From: Larkinella sp. C7 | Lineage (GTDB): Bacteria > Bacteroidota > Bacteroidia > Cytophagales > Spirosomataceae | Assembly: GCF_006149005.1 (NCBI RefSeq) | Contig: NZ_VBSL01000004.1 | Location: 598,572-662,571, forward strand | Direction of reading: 5' to 3' | DNA length: 64,000 nucleotides | Shown: positions 18,852 to 28,061 of the stretch, piece after piece | How the letters are laid out: every line of letters starts with the position of its first letter | How positions within the stretch are numbered: the stretch's first letter is position 1 | Made by a program: the position numbers and the translations under genes | The notes under the pieces: model-generated | The model's database searches: none | What the model saw: the letters and a program-made list of their open reading frames with translations, nothing else | What the model was told of the DNA's origin: nothing

Positions 18852-20555
18852 GTGAACACCCTGTTAATCAATCAGTCAACGACGAAAAACCCTGTTTTTA
18901 TCCATATTTTAAATTGGATATCGGGTTTTGTAAGCGTCGGTGCTATTGTTTTTTTTGTCTATTATGTCGCCATTTATTCCGTCAACTTCCCTTTCCAGGA
19001 TGACAACACTTTTCTTCAGTTAATAACTGAAATTAGAAAAGGGTTAAGCTGGCCAGAAACAATTTCTACTTTTTTTCGGGCGGATAACGATCACCGTATT
19101 TTCGTACCCCGCTTCGTTTCCTACATCGATTACCTGATTAACGGCCATTTGAATTTTAGAAGTTACATTTTTATTGCTGCGTTCAACTTAATTCTTGTGG
19201 CGGGTTATATCTATGGGTTATTTCGGCAGTTAAAGCTTCCGCTGGCGTATTTCCTTCCCATTCCGTTATTTATTTTTCAGCCCCAATACCATGAAGTTAC
19301 CATATGGGCCTTGACTGGATTGCAACACATCACCCTGCTTCTGCTCCTGTGCGCCTGCCTGCTTCTTCTTCAGGAACCGGCACCGGTTCGGGTCGCGATG
19401 GCCGTCTTTCTATCCCTTCTGGCTACTTACACACACGGAAATGGCATACTGGTGTTCGCAACCGGTTTTTTTATTCTGTTGATTAACCGGCATTACGTTG
19501 TTTTGCTGCCCTGGACCCTGGCCATGTTGATCGCTTTAGCCGGTTATCTGGCGGGCTACACACCCGGCAGTGGGGTCAAAAGCAGCATCGAGTGGCCGCT
19601 CATTCCGGCTGCTTTTGTAGCAAAAATTGGAGCAATCCTGTCGACCTGGCCTTCTTTATCCATCGGTGCTCCAATCCTCTGGGGAACCTTGATCTGCATT
19701 CTGGTCATTCCATCCATGCTGGTGGCGGTTTATCAAAGCTTCCGCAACAAGGAGACCCAACCGACGGTTACCCACACGATATTTGCATTTTTTTGTTTTA
19801 TATTTTTAACGACGGGATTGATTACGATTTATCGGGCTTCCTCCGAAATCGTCCTGGAAAACCGCTTTAAAATTTATGCGGCTTTCAGCTCTGTTTTCTT
19901 GTATTTATTTCTCCTCATCACGTATCCTAAACTGCGCCGGGCTACTTATGCATTCTTCGTCGTTTTTGCGATTCTTTTTTATTTAAGTTCCTACTTTCTC
20001 TACACGCCTGAAGTCGTTAACAAATATACCCGTTACGTTGCCGACACGTATAACTGGCGAAAAAACCAAACGGAATTATGCAATTTTAGTTCCATCGAAA
20101 GCAGCATAGAGTTTCTGGTCCCGGCCTATCAGCAGGGCTATTGGCAGCTGCCTGAACGATTCGCGGATTTTGACGAACGGCTGAAAGCTACCATCCGGCA
20201 GAATCGTTTCGAACCACTTATTTTCCAGACTAAGCACTACCTCCACGAAGGAAACGGCCCTCCACAATTGCTGATTGAAACCGCCGAATTTCCACTTCGC
20301 CGTCGGCAGTTGCGCGATGAATTGTTTGTGGTGCTGCACGATGAAACCGCCCAGCGTACGTATCTGACCGGAACGCTGCCGAAAATGGCAGGCTGGCGTC
20401 GGTTGCTCACGGAAGGGGTTTATTTTGGAAACGGTTTTTCGACTACCGTGCCGTTGAAAGCCACCCAACCGGGACAATACCGCCTGGGGTGCCTGCTGAA
20501 AAAAGCCGGCGGAAAATCGGAGCTGATCATGACGCAACAAACCGTGACACTGTAA
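18852..20555 (+). CDS. polytopic membrane protein of unknown function
   Basis: 567 residues starting at a GTG (18852). About ten or eleven hydrophobic segments occupy residues 20-390, followed by a soluble C-terminal domain of about 170 residues. A charged loop after the first helix (FPFQDDNTFLQL, near residue 50) resembles the acidic first periplasmic loop of GT-C glycosyltransferases, and TYTHGNGILVF near residue 195 resembles motifs in bacterial membrane mannosyl/arabinosyl-transferase-like proteins. The function is not recognised; envelope glycosylation is a guess. It converges with the next gene, with a 9-nt gap. Confidence 0.6.
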   Translation: MNTLLINQSTTKNPVFIHILNWISGFVSVGAIVFFVYYVAIYSVNFPFQDDNTFLQLITEIRKGLSWPETISTFFRADNDHRIFVPRFVSYIDYLINGHLNFRSYIFIAAFNLILVAGYIYGLFRQLKLPLAYFLPIPLFIFQPQYHEVTIWALTGLQHITLLLLLCACLLLLQEPAPVRVAMAVFLSLLATYTHGNGILVFATGFFILLINRHYVVLLPWTLAMLIALAGYLAGYTPGSGVKSSIEWPLIPAAFVAKIGAILSTWPSLSIGAPILWGTLICILVIPSMLVAVYQSFRNKETQPTVTHTIFAFFCFIFLTTGLITIYRASSEIVLENRFKIYAAFSSVFLYLFLLITYPKLRRATYAFFVVFAILFYLSSYFLYTPEVVNKYTRYVADTYNWRKNQTELCNFSSIESSIEFLVPAYQQGYWQLPERFADFDERLKATIRQNRFEPLIFQTKHYLHEGNGPPQLLIETAEFPLRRRQLRDELFVVLHDETAQRTYLTGTLPKMAGWRRLLTEGVYFGNGFSTTVPLKATQPGQYRLGCLLKKAGGKSELIMTQQTVTL

Positions 20556-20564
20556 AACAGGCGT

Positions 20565-21344
20565 TTACGATTGAATAAGTCGAACCAAAACGTTCCGAAG
20601 TTTGCTCACCGGCCCCTCATCACCGATGATGGCCGTACCGGTTTCATACCATTCCGGCGTTCCCAGATTCAGATACCGACCGGGTTTGCGCGGTGCATCG
20701 AGCACGGCTTCCTCGCTGCTATAATCCACCGCGAAAAAAACCTCCATCAGAGCCTTCAATTCTTTCCACGGCAGGGTTTTGGTTTGGGTCTGGTTCGCAC
20801 GCCTGGTTTCCAGACGCACTTCCCGACTGGCAAACGATGCGATCAGATGTGCTTCCGTCCGGTTGCCCGACTCGATTTCCAGGTAGGTCGCTTCAAACGG
20901 TTTTTCTTTTCCCGAAACTTCGTACACCGCCTGAATCAGCTCCTGGCTCAAAAACTGCCATTCGGAACGCTGAGAAGGTGTTCCGGACTGGTTGCCCTTC
21001 GCGTACGTTTCAATCGTCACTAAAAAATAATCCTGATTGTCACTTAGTTTTTCTTCATTAAACGCTTTGAGCTGGGTTTTTCGGGCCAGATCGCTAACGG
21101 TTTGCTCCCAAATCGCCGGCAGATGTCCCGCCCATTGATAGTCATCATTCATGGAAAAGCCCTCGCCGGTAATTTCTTCCTCGTCCAGTTCTTCCCGGTC
21201 GGTATAGGTCATCGTCAGGTTGATCGACAGACGACCGTCGCTGGTCGGATGCAGGAGAAGAGTAAAAAAGTGGGCATATGGCGGTGGAACGACCAGAGCG
21301 GTCTGGTACCGGATTTCGATCATTTTGAAGCGCTGCTCAATCAT
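20565..21344 (-). CDS. conserved protein of unknown function
   Basis: 259 residues, no signal peptide, no membrane segment, not recognised. It is acidic and polar with alternating strand-like segments, including NLTMTYTDREELDEEEITGEG in two halves around residue 45, LPWKELKALMEVFFAVDYSSEEAVLDAP in the last third, and GRYLNLGTPEWYE near the end. The start could also be the ATG at 21323. It lies 44 nt downstream of menE on the same strand and may be co-transcribed with it, but nothing in the sequence ties it to menaquinone synthesis. Confidence 0.6.
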   Translation of the reverse strand: MIEQRFKMIEIRYQTALVVPPPYAHFFTLLLHPTSDGRLSINLTMTYTDREELDEEEITGEGFSMNDDYQWAGHLPAIWEQTVSDLARKTQLKAFNEEKLSDNQDYFLVTIETYAKGNQSGTPSQRSEWQFLSQELIQAVYEVSGKEKPFEATYLEIESGNRTEAHLIASFASREVRLETRRANQTQTKTLPWKELKALMEVFFAVDYSSEEAVLDAPRKPGRYLNLGTPEWYETGTAIIGDEGPVSKLRNVLVRLIQS

Positions 21345-21388
21345 CTTGCAAGAATAGGGATTAAAGACCGGAGAAAAAAGACGCCCGG

Positions 21389-22441
21389 CTACTGGCTGGC
21401 CGAAACCGTCGATTTTCGGTCAATCTTCCCGGTGGGGGTTTCAGAAAAAACCGGCACCTGTACGGTTTTACGCGGAATGGCATATGGCCCGATGGAAAGC
21501 TGTACGGCCTTTTTAAGGGCCTCCAGGAGGCTTGCCGACCATTCGGTTCCTTCCAGAAACAGAACCACCTGCTGCCCCAACCGCTCGTCTGGCATACCTG
21601 CGACAAAAAACCGGGCTGCCATGCCTTCCTTTGCCAGCAGTTCGGCAATCACCTCTTCTACCCGCTCCGGCTGAATTTTCACGCCCCCGCTGTTGATGAT
21701 CGAGTCGGCACGGCCGACAAGGCGAAAATGAAAAGCATCGGTTAGTTCGACCACATCGTTGGTTTGAATCGTCTCAAAGTCAGAGGCTGCGGCTTTGATA
21801 AACAGACAGTTTCGCGCATCGACCCCAATTTCAACGCCTTTTAATGCCTGAAATACCTCTGTTCGATCCGGCCCGTTGATGCGCCGGATGGCAATGTGGG
21901 AGACGGTTTCGGTCATGCCGTAGGTGCTGAACACCGGGGCCGATACGGTTTGCAACCGTTCAGCCAGCGTTCGATCCACGGCGGCTCCCCCCACCAGAAT
22001 TGCCTTCATGCGATTCAGAATGGGCAACGAATGACCCGGATGGTCGAGCATTGCGTGCATCTGCAAGGGGACGAAAGCGGCAAAATCAACCGGATCGGTT
22101 TCCGGATTAAGGGTTAGCAACGGATCGGACGACGGTTCGACGACAGTCATCACCAACCCCAGTTCAAGCCCCCGAACCAGCATCATGACCCCGGCGATGT
22201 AATCCACATTCAGGCATACCAGCGCGTGATCGCCCGGTAACAGACCAAACGTGTGGCCCGTCAGAACTGCACTGGCCCTCATCTGGCGCCGACTCAGGGT
22301 GATCGGTTTCGGCGTTCCGGTCGAACCGGAGGTGCGGAGCGTGAACACCGATTGGCCGGAAAGCCATTGCCGGCAAAACGCGATGGCCTTCGCTTCGTAT
22401 TCGGTTTGGGGTATCGGTAAATTACCGGGTGCTATTCGCAT
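21389..22441 (-). CDS. menE: o-succinylbenzoate-CoA ligase-like AMP-binding enzyme
   Basis: 350-residue adenylate-forming enzyme of the short MenE type. The P-loop TLRTSGSTGTPKPI is at about residue 35, the adenylate motif FSTYGMTETVSH at about 170, RADSIINSGG near 240, and the catalytic Lys in TPTGKIDRKS near the C-terminus. MenE activates o-succinylbenzoate with ATP and CoA in menaquinone synthesis. The call is supported by menB 800 nt away on the opposite strand. Length matches Bacteroidota MenE rather than the 450-480 residues of other bacteria. Confidence 0.85.
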   Translation of the reverse strand: MRIAPGNLPIPQTEYEAKAIAFCRQWLSGQSVFTLRTSGSTGTPKPITLSRRQMRASAVLTGHTFGLLPGDHALVCLNVDYIAGVMMLVRGLELGLVMTVVEPSSDPLLTLNPETDPVDFAAFVPLQMHAMLDHPGHSLPILNRMKAILVGGAAVDRTLAERLQTVSAPVFSTYGMTETVSHIAIRRINGPDRTEVFQALKGVEIGVDARNCLFIKAAASDFETIQTNDVVELTDAFHFRLVGRADSIINSGGVKIQPERVEEVIAELLAKEGMAARFFVAGMPDERLGQQVVLFLEGTEWSASLLEALKKAVQLSIGPYAIPRKTVQVPVFSETPTGKIDRKSTVSASQ

Positions 22442-22472
22442 GGGGAGTACGGTTTGAATCGTAAAAATAAGC

Positions 22473-22480
22473 TACTTTTG
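22473..22480 (+). promoter_or_regulatory. -7 promoter box of the DUF2452-menB unit
   Basis: TACTTTTG matches TAnnTTTG; a TTTG lies upstream at 22453-22456 with a 16-nt gap. The box is 137 nt before the DUF2452 gene, so the transcript would carry a leader of about 130 nt. Confidence 0.5.
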
Positions 22481-22530
22481 CCCCGATTTTTGTTCCTGAC
22501 AAAACTCTGAAGGCCCGCATCGGTTTTCAA

Positions 22531-22558
22531 GTTTATCGTTGCCGGTTTATCGTTGCCG
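22531..22558 (+). repeat. tandem 14-bp duplication in a leader
   Basis: GTTTATCGTTGCCG occurs twice without a gap (22531-22544 and 22545-22558) in the 5' leader of the DUF2452 gene. Function unknown; it may simply be a local duplication. Confidence 0.8.
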
Positions 22559-22616
22559 ATCCTGATCACGCATTCCGGAACGTTAAACCGTAAACTTAAA
22601 ACTGACCCACTTTACT

Positions 22617-23075
22617 ATGGCGAACGAAGCGTTTGTAAATCCGATTTCAGTCGATAAAGTTACGGATAAACCCGGATTGCTCGAATATGCCCACTCCGTC
22701 GGTGGTGCTTTGATCAAGCCGGAAGATAAGGGGAAAATGAAAGGCCGGGCGGTGACGGCCATGCGTGAACAAACGGATTTGCAACTCTCGCAGTTGTACC
22801 GGCAGATGCAGTTGCTGGCAGAACAGGCGACGGCCATCCGCAACCGCGTAGAAGTGTCGGAACGGATTTACGGAGCCCAAATGGGCTTTGAACCCATTGT
22901 CGGACACACGTATTATTTCTACGAGAAAAAAGACGGGACCGATGTTTTGTCCATGATCGCACCGAATGAGTGGGGACGGACGTATCCGTTTCGCCGGTGT
23001 GTTGCCACCGTTCGCATGATGGCCGACCACACCTGGGATGTCGTTTACCATGAAACTGAGTTTACAGAAGAATAA
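22617..23075 (+). CDS. DUF2452 family protein
   Basis: 152 residues of the DUF2452 family, with no signal peptide or membrane segment. Conserved features seen are NPISVDKVTDKPGLLEYAHS, the basic/helical MREQTDLQLSQLYRQMQLL near residue 55, and a later block of aromatic residues (GHTYYFYEKKDG, EWGRTYPFRRCV, TWDVVYHETEF). The function is not known. It precedes menB on the same strand with a 154-nt gap that holds an imperfect inverted repeat, so co-transcription with menB is likely but not certain. Confidence 0.85.
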   Translation: MANEAFVNPISVDKVTDKPGLLEYAHSVGGALIKPEDKGKMKGRAVTAMREQTDLQLSQLYRQMQLLAEQATAIRNRVEVSERIYGAQMGFEPIVGHTYYFYEKKDGTDVLSMIAPNEWGRTYPFRRCVATVRMMADHTWDVVYHETEFTEE

Positions 23076-23088
23076 ATTAGAGGATTGA

Positions 23089-23193
23089 GGTGGTTAACGA
23101 TGGCTGGATGGGTAAGCATGGTTTGATGGTTGAAATTGTTAAACATTGAATAACGCGCAAAAACCGTTCATCCATAAAACCATATTAACCACC
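23089..23193. repeat. imperfect inverted repeat upstream of menB
   Basis: GGTGGTTAA (23089-23097) and a 16-nt word (23119-23134) recur on the other strand at 23166-23193, in properly nested order (14 of 16 and 9 of 9 matches), with about 20 unpaired nt inside the left half. The hairpin lies between the DUF2452 gene and menB. Confidence 0.65.
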
Positions 23194-23229
23194 TGATCAA
23201 TTAGCCAACAAACATTAACTTGAAAGTCA

Positions 23230-24054
23230 ATGCAAAGCAAATATCCCTGGGAAACCATTAAAGAATACCGCGAGATTCTATTTCAGTATTACGAAGGCGT
23301 TGCCAAAATCAGCATCAACCGTCCCGAAAAGCACAACGCCTTTACGCCGTTGACGGTCAAGGAAATGAGCGAAGCCATGGAACTCGCCCGCCAGGACGAG
23401 CGTGTGGGCGTAGTGATTCTGACGGGTGAAGGCGGCAAAGCGTTTTGCAGTGGCGGTGATCAGTCCGTCCGGGGCCACGGCGGCTATGTGGGTGAAGACA
23501 GCGTTCCGCGCTTGAACGTGCTCGATTTTCAGATGCAGATCCGTCGGATTCCGAAACCGGTGATTGCGATGGTGGCCGGTTGGGCCATCGGCGGTGGACA
23601 CGTCCTCCACGTGATTTCCGACCTGACGATTGCGGCCGAAAATGCCCGCTTCGGCCAGACCGGCCCGAAGGTCGGGAGTTTCGACGGCGGTTTTGGAGCC
23701 TCCTATCTGGCCCGGATTGTCGGACAGAAAAAGGCCCGCGAAATCTGGTACTTGTGTGACCAGTATGACGCGCAGGAAGCCTTGCAGATGGGGCTGGTCA
23801 ACAAAGTCGTTCCGCTGGAACAACTCGAAGAAACCACCCTGGAATGGTGCCGCAAGATGCTCGAAAAAAGTCCGATTGCGCTGCGGATGCTGAAGGCATC
23901 GTTCAACGCCGAACTGGATGGTCAGGCCGGCATTCAGCAACTGGCGGGCGATGCCACGCTGTTGTATTATCTGTCGGATGAAGCGAAAGAAGGCAAAGAT
24001 TCGTTTTTAGAAAAACGCAAACCGGATTTCAGTAAGTTTCCAAAATTCCCTTAA
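23230..24054 (+). CDS. menB: 1,4-dihydroxy-2-naphthoyl-CoA synthase
   Basis: Crotonase-fold MenB, 274 residues, closes the second ring of the naphthoquinone in menaquinone synthesis. The N-terminal [20 protein letters not shown], the oxyanion segment [17 protein letters not shown] near residue 80, [13 protein letters not shown] near 115 and [21 protein letters not shown] near 140 in two parts all match MenB rather than generic enoyl-CoA hydratases. The active-site loop and C-terminal [15 protein letters not shown] are typical. The GntR-type regulator starts 9 nt downstream on the same strand. Confidence 0.96.
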   Translation: MQSKYPWETIKEYREILFQYYEGVAKISINRPEKHNAFTPLTVKEMSEAMELARQDERVGVVILTGEGGKAFCSGGDQSVRGHGGYVGEDSVPRLNVLDFQMQIRRIPKPVIAMVAGWAIGGGHVLHVISDLTIAAENARFGQTGPKVGSFDGGFGASYLARIVGQKKAREIWYLCDQYDAQEALQMGLVNKVVPLEQLEETTLEWCRKMLEKSPIALRMLKASFNAELDGQAGIQQLAGDATLLYYLSDEAKEGKDSFLEKRKPDFSKFPKFP

Positions 24055-24063
24055 CCCTTGTCC

Positions 24064-25080
24064 ATGATTGATCTTCATATCGAATCTCAGTCGAGCGTTC
24101 CGAAATACCGTCAGATCGTCAACGCGGTGATCAATGGCATTGAAATTGGTACCCTGAAACGGGACCAGCAACTGCCGTCGATCAATGAACTGAGTGAAGA
24201 ATATTACCTGGCCCGCGATACCGTCGAGAAAGCCTATAACTTCCTGAAAAAAGAAGGGGTGATTCAGGCGGTTCAGGGCAAAGGATTTTTTATCCGGCGC
24301 GATGGTCCCGGCCAATTGCGGGTTCTGTTTCTGATCAACAAGTTCAGCGCCTACAAAAAAATCATTTACTATTCACTGGTGAATGCGCTGGGCCACAACG
24401 CCGTGGTCGACCTGCGCATTCACCACCACAGCGCACAGCGGTTTAAAAAACTGCTGGAAGAAAACCTGGGGCAATACCATTATTATGTGGTGATGCCACA
24501 TTTTTACGAAGAAACTGAACAGGTGAACGTCGTCAAATTGCTGGAACAGATCCCGTCCAACGAACTGATCATTCTGGATCGGGAGATTTCTGAATTGCAC
24601 GGCAACTATTCGGCAGTATACCAGCAGTTTGACCGCGATATTTACGAAGCCCTGGAATCGGGCCTGGATGTGCTGGAAAAGTATCGAAAACTGACGCTGG
24701 TTTTCCCGAAAGAAGTCTACTACCCACGGGAAATCGTACGCGGTTTTCGGAATTTCTGTGTGCATTACCACAAGGAATTTGAACTTCTCGACACGCTGAC
24801 GGGCCGCGAACTGCAAACCGGTACGGCGTACATTGTGCTGGAAGATGGCGACCTTGTCGAACTGGTTCGGCAGGTCAAACAGCGGGGTTTGAAACTGGGG
24901 CAGGACATCGGGGTGCTGGCCTTTAACGAAACGCCCCTGAAGGAAGTTCTGGCCGACGGCATTGCGGTGATCTCGACCGATCACGAAAAAATGGGTGAGA
25001 CCGCGGCCCGGCTGATTCTGGAAAAGCGACACGAAAAAGTAAAAAACCCCTTTCAGTTGATTCGGCGGGCGTCTTTGTAA
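24064..25080 (+). CDS. GntR-type regulator with LacI-like sensor domain
   Basis: 338 residues from the ATG at 24064. The N-terminal winged helix of the GntR type spans residues 1-72 (QLPSINELSEEYYLARDTV, then KKEGVIQAVQGKGFFI). The rest is a periplasmic-binding-protein-like sensor of the LacI type with LGQYHYYVVMPHF, NELIILDREI and DIGVLAFNETPLKEVLADG. In Bacteroidota such hybrids usually regulate sugar use. Here the gene follows menB by only 9 nt, an uncommon partner, so the ligand cannot be inferred from context; the alpha-glucan genes begin 1 kb further on. Its 3' end overlaps the convergent DUF1460 gene by 28 bp. Confidence 0.92.
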   Translation: MIDLHIESQSSVPKYRQIVNAVINGIEIGTLKRDQQLPSINELSEEYYLARDTVEKAYNFLKKEGVIQAVQGKGFFIRRDGPGQLRVLFLINKFSAYKKIIYYSLVNALGHNAVVDLRIHHHSAQRFKKLLEENLGQYHYYVVMPHFYEETEQVNVVKLLEQIPSNELIILDREISELHGNYSAVYQQFDRDIYEALESGLDVLEKYRKLTLVFPKEVYYPREIVRGFRNFCVHYHKEFELLDTLTGRELQTGTAYIVLEDGDLVELVRQVKQRGLKLGQDIGVLAFNETPLKEVLADGIAVISTDHEKMGETAARLILEKRHEKVKNPFQLIRRASL

Positions 25081-25952
25081 GAGAGGTTTTGCGGACTGTT
25101 TTCTTTCAAACGCGCCACCCGAATCCCCGAAAATTGCCGGTTCCACAGCACGTAATCGGCCAGCGGTTCTTCCGAAATCATCACTTCACCGTAGTGCGAT
25201 GACGCATGCAGCAAATGGGCCCTTTTCTCCCCGTTGGGGCCGTTTTGCCAGACCACGAAGCCGACGTGCTTCATATCCAGGCCGGGCCGGGAAGCCGTCA
25301 GCATGATAATGTCGCCTTCTTTCAGGCTGCTTTCAATCTCTTTGATGCGTTTTTTGGGAATAAACCAGAAGCTCTGCTGGCTGATGGCCGACTCCACCAG
25401 CGCAATCTGCTGAAGGGTTGAGGGATCCGAAAGCTGCGGGTATTTCCAGGTGCTTTTGGTCATGTAAGACACCGGTTTTGACACCTGCATACCGCCAATT
25501 TTTTGCGTCACATCTTGTACAATGCCTTTTTGCTCGTTATCGACCAGCCATTCTGAAAAGTAATGCAGGCGGCTGGCAAAACCGTCGATGGTGCCGTTGC
25601 GATACCGCAGTCTGGTCAGATTCTTGCGAAAAAGCCGGTCGAACTGCACCGAATCCTGCTCGTTGAGCAACTGATGGCGGGCCAGGGAAAGCGCAAGGGT
25701 GGTTTCCAGAAACGTAGTGCAATCGAACGCCCGAAAATTGACGACCAGCTGTTCGGTTTCATTGCCGTCCAGTGTGTGGGCCACATACGGACGCCCCTGA
25801 AACGATTTACTGATGGCAATTGCCGTTTCGGCCGGGGAGATTCCGGGCGCAACGGCCACCTGCCGGAGTGGCGAAGGTGGCAGGATTTGCTGGGCAATCG
25901 AACGGGTAAAAGGCACTAACGCAAGCAGAACAGTAAACAGTTTCTTCATCAA
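25053..25952 (-). CDS. exported DUF1460 amidase-like (NlpC/P60-related) protein
   Basis: 299 residues with a signal peptide (MKKLFTVLLALVPFTRSIAQ). DUF1460 proteins are papain-like peptidases/amidases acting on cell-wall peptides or muropeptides. The nucleophile is Cys78 in AFDCTTFLETTLALSLAR; the His is probably in MKHVGFVVWQNG near residue 230. The length is as usual for the family. It probably acts in the periplasm on peptidoglycan fragments. It converges with the GntR-type gene and is followed upstream by the amylase gene on the same strand, 93 nt away. Confidence 0.85.
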   Translation of the reverse strand: MMKKLFTVLLALVPFTRSIAQQILPPSPLRQVAVAPGISPAETAIAISKSFQGRPYVAHTLDGNETEQLVVNFRAFDCTTFLETTLALSLARHQLLNEQDSVQFDRLFRKNLTRLRYRNGTIDGFASRLHYFSEWLVDNEQKGIVQDVTQKIGGMQVSKPVSYMTKSTWKYPQLSDPSTLQQIALVESAISQQSFWFIPKKRIKEIESSLKEGDIIMLTASRPGLDMKHVGFVVWQNGPNGEKRAHLLHASSHYGEVMISEEPLADYVLWNRQFSGIRVARLKENSPQNLSYKDARRIN

Positions 25953-26045
25953 GTACGGTGGTTAAGAAAACGCAGGGTTCGAAAAAGCGAGGCCGGTTTT
26001 TCGTGAAAATAGCAAAAATCGGATCACGATGCCATTCTGGTCGGT

Positions 26046-27920
26046 TTATTTGATTTCCAAAACCAGCACACCCAACGGCGGCAGTTCGATCGGAACGCCG
26101 GACATCGCGGCTGATTTCAACTTGGTTTTTGTTCGGAAAATATCGGTAAAAGAATACGTTTTGGTCTCGTCCAGCTTCATCGTTTTCCAGGCTTCCACCG
26201 GAATGCGCACCGACGTTTTTGCGGTTGTCTGTTTGTCGAAATTACAGACAATCAGCAGTTTCTGTTTGGCCGAGTGCCGCAGGTAACTGTACAGCCGGTG
26301 TTGGTCATAGCCGGGGCTTTTGCCCCGGTCGTTGTTCGCGTATTGCAAGTCGTAAAACCCGCCCGTCCGGATGGCGTCGCTGGTGTTGACCAACTGGTTC
26401 AACTGCTGGTAGAATTTTCGAAGATTTTTCTGGTCGTCCGTTAGCTTGCCACCATCGAACTTCGCAGGTTTGCCAACGCTGCCATTGGTCCAGGCCTGAA
26501 ATTCCGGGACACCCCAGTAATCAAAGATGGTCGTCCGGCCATCTTCCCCCTGAAACCCCTCGGCCTGCGTCGGGTTGACGCCCAGCTCCTGCCCGAAATA
26601 AATCATCAGCGGCCCGGTGTGCAGCGTCGCCGAAAGCGTCATGGCCGGAACGGCCGTCCACGGGTCGCCGGCAAAAAACCGGGAGGCCACGCGCTGTTCG
26701 TCGTGGTTTTCCAGAAACCGCAGCATGTGATTGGCGTAATCACCGGATTCCTGCTGCCACACCCGCGTAATGTCTTCCGTCGTGCCCTGGCCTTCCATCA
26801 ACCGCCGAACGGCGTCATACAGGCCGACTTTATCGTAGAGGTAATCGAATTTGCCGGTAAAAATATAATTGCGGTATTGCTGCGGGTTGTAGATTTCGGC
26901 GATAAAGATGACACCGGGATGAGCCGCTTTGACCTGCGGAATGGCCCAGCCCCAGAATTCGACCGGCACCATTTCGGCCATGTCGCACCGAAAACCGTCG
27001 ACGCCCTTGGCCGCCCAGAACAGCAGAATGTCCTTCATTTTCACCCAGGTCGACGGAACCGGATCGAAGTGCGTCTGGCGGTTGTTGAGGTAATCGACAC
27101 CGTAGTTCAGTTTGATCGTTTCGTACCAGTCATTGAGGTCGGGCTGGGCTTTGAAAACGTCATTGCCTGTCGCTTTGGCTGGTTGCTCAACGTAATTCGC
27201 CACCGATTCTTCCGGCGGAACAACGCCCTGCGGAACCTGAAACGACTGACCAGGTAGATAATAGAAATTGTTTTTCGGGTCGAAAGGTTTGCTGGTGTCA
27301 TCGCCCTCCCCCATGTCCTGCACGCCCGCTGGTTTGGCGTCGGAATGATACTCCCGGGCCACGTGGTTGGGAATAAAATCGATCAGCACTTTCAGGTCGT
27401 TGGTGTGCGACCGTTTCAGGAGATCCTCGAATTCCTTCATCCGGTTGGGCACATCGACCGCCAGATCCGGGTTCACGTCGTAATAATCTTTGATGGCATA
27501 AGGCGAACCCGCCCGGCCTTTCACCACCTGCGGATTGTCTTTCCGGATCCCAAATGCCGCGTAATCCGTCATCAGGGCGTGTTCGATAATACCGGTGTAC
27601 CAGACGTGCGAAACCCCAAACTTCTTCAGTTCCTGCAAGGCTTTGGACGTGATGTCATTGAATTTGCCAACACCATTCTCATCCCGGCTTCCCCAGGGTT
27701 TATTGGTCGTATTCTGATTGCCGAAAAGGCGCGTAAAGATCTGGTAAACAACAAGTTTGTCTGATTTTTCTTCGATGGGCACAGCTGTATTCATGTTCGA
27801 CGGTAAGGGTTCAACGGAATAGGCTGCCAGGGTATGCAGGATACCGGTAGCCACCAATCCGCCGGCAAAAGCCCGGCGGTTTATTAGTATGGAATCTGGA
27901 GCGGATGAATTCGTCTTCAT
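26046..27920 (-). CDS. GH13 alpha-amylase family enzyme with twin-arginine signal
   Basis: 624 residues from the ATG at 27920. The N-terminus has LINRRAFAGGLVATGILHTL, a twin-arginine-type signal, so export in folded form is likely. Catalytic residues of GH13 are Asp313 in GFRCDMAE, Glu342 in FIAEIY and Asp407 in FLENHDEQR; region I is DFIPNHVAR. A small beta domain ends the protein. It hydrolyses or transfers alpha-1,4-glucosidic bonds; the exact product is not evident. The upstream -7 box lies so close to the ATG that the mRNA may be almost leaderless. Divergent from a second GH13 gene. Confidence 0.9.
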   Translation of the reverse strand: MKTNSSAPDSILINRRAFAGGLVATGILHTLAAYSVEPLPSNMNTAVPIEEKSDKLVVYQIFTRLFGNQNTTNKPWGSRDENGVGKFNDITSKALQELKKFGVSHVWYTGIIEHALMTDYAAFGIRKDNPQVVKGRAGSPYAIKDYYDVNPDLAVDVPNRMKEFEDLLKRSHTNDLKVLIDFIPNHVAREYHSDAKPAGVQDMGEGDDTSKPFDPKNNFYYLPGQSFQVPQGVVPPEESVANYVEQPAKATGNDVFKAQPDLNDWYETIKLNYGVDYLNNRQTHFDPVPSTWVKMKDILLFWAAKGVDGFRCDMAEMVPVEFWGWAIPQVKAAHPGVIFIAEIYNPQQYRNYIFTGKFDYLYDKVGLYDAVRRLMEGQGTTEDITRVWQQESGDYANHMLRFLENHDEQRVASRFFAGDPWTAVPAMTLSATLHTGPLMIYFGQELGVNPTQAEGFQGEDGRTTIFDYWGVPEFQAWTNGSVGKPAKFDGGKLTDDQKNLRKFYQQLNQLVNTSDAIRTGGFYDLQYANNDRGKSPGYDQHRLYSYLRHSAKQKLLIVCNFDKQTTAKTSVRIPVEAWKTMKLDETKTYSFTDIFRTKTKLKSAAMSGVPIELPPLGVLVLEIK

Positions 27921-27930
27921 GTCCAAGATA

Positions 27931-27938
27931 CAAATTTA
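27931..27938 (-). promoter_or_regulatory. -7 promoter box of the twin-arginine amylase gene
   Basis: On the minus strand 27938-27931 reads TAAATTTG, a full TAnnTTTG match, and ends only 10 nt before the ATG at 27920. With a transcript start 4-7 nt past the box the leader would be about 3-7 nt. Confidence 0.5.
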
Positions 27939-28061
27939 GCACGGTCTGCCCGACCCGACCGATCGGATTCAGCGTCAAATTTCAAAACTACTGGCAATAT
28001 GAAAACAAATCCTTTATTTTACCATATTTATGATTCCGTTTCCAGCTCTCCGCTAACCGTT

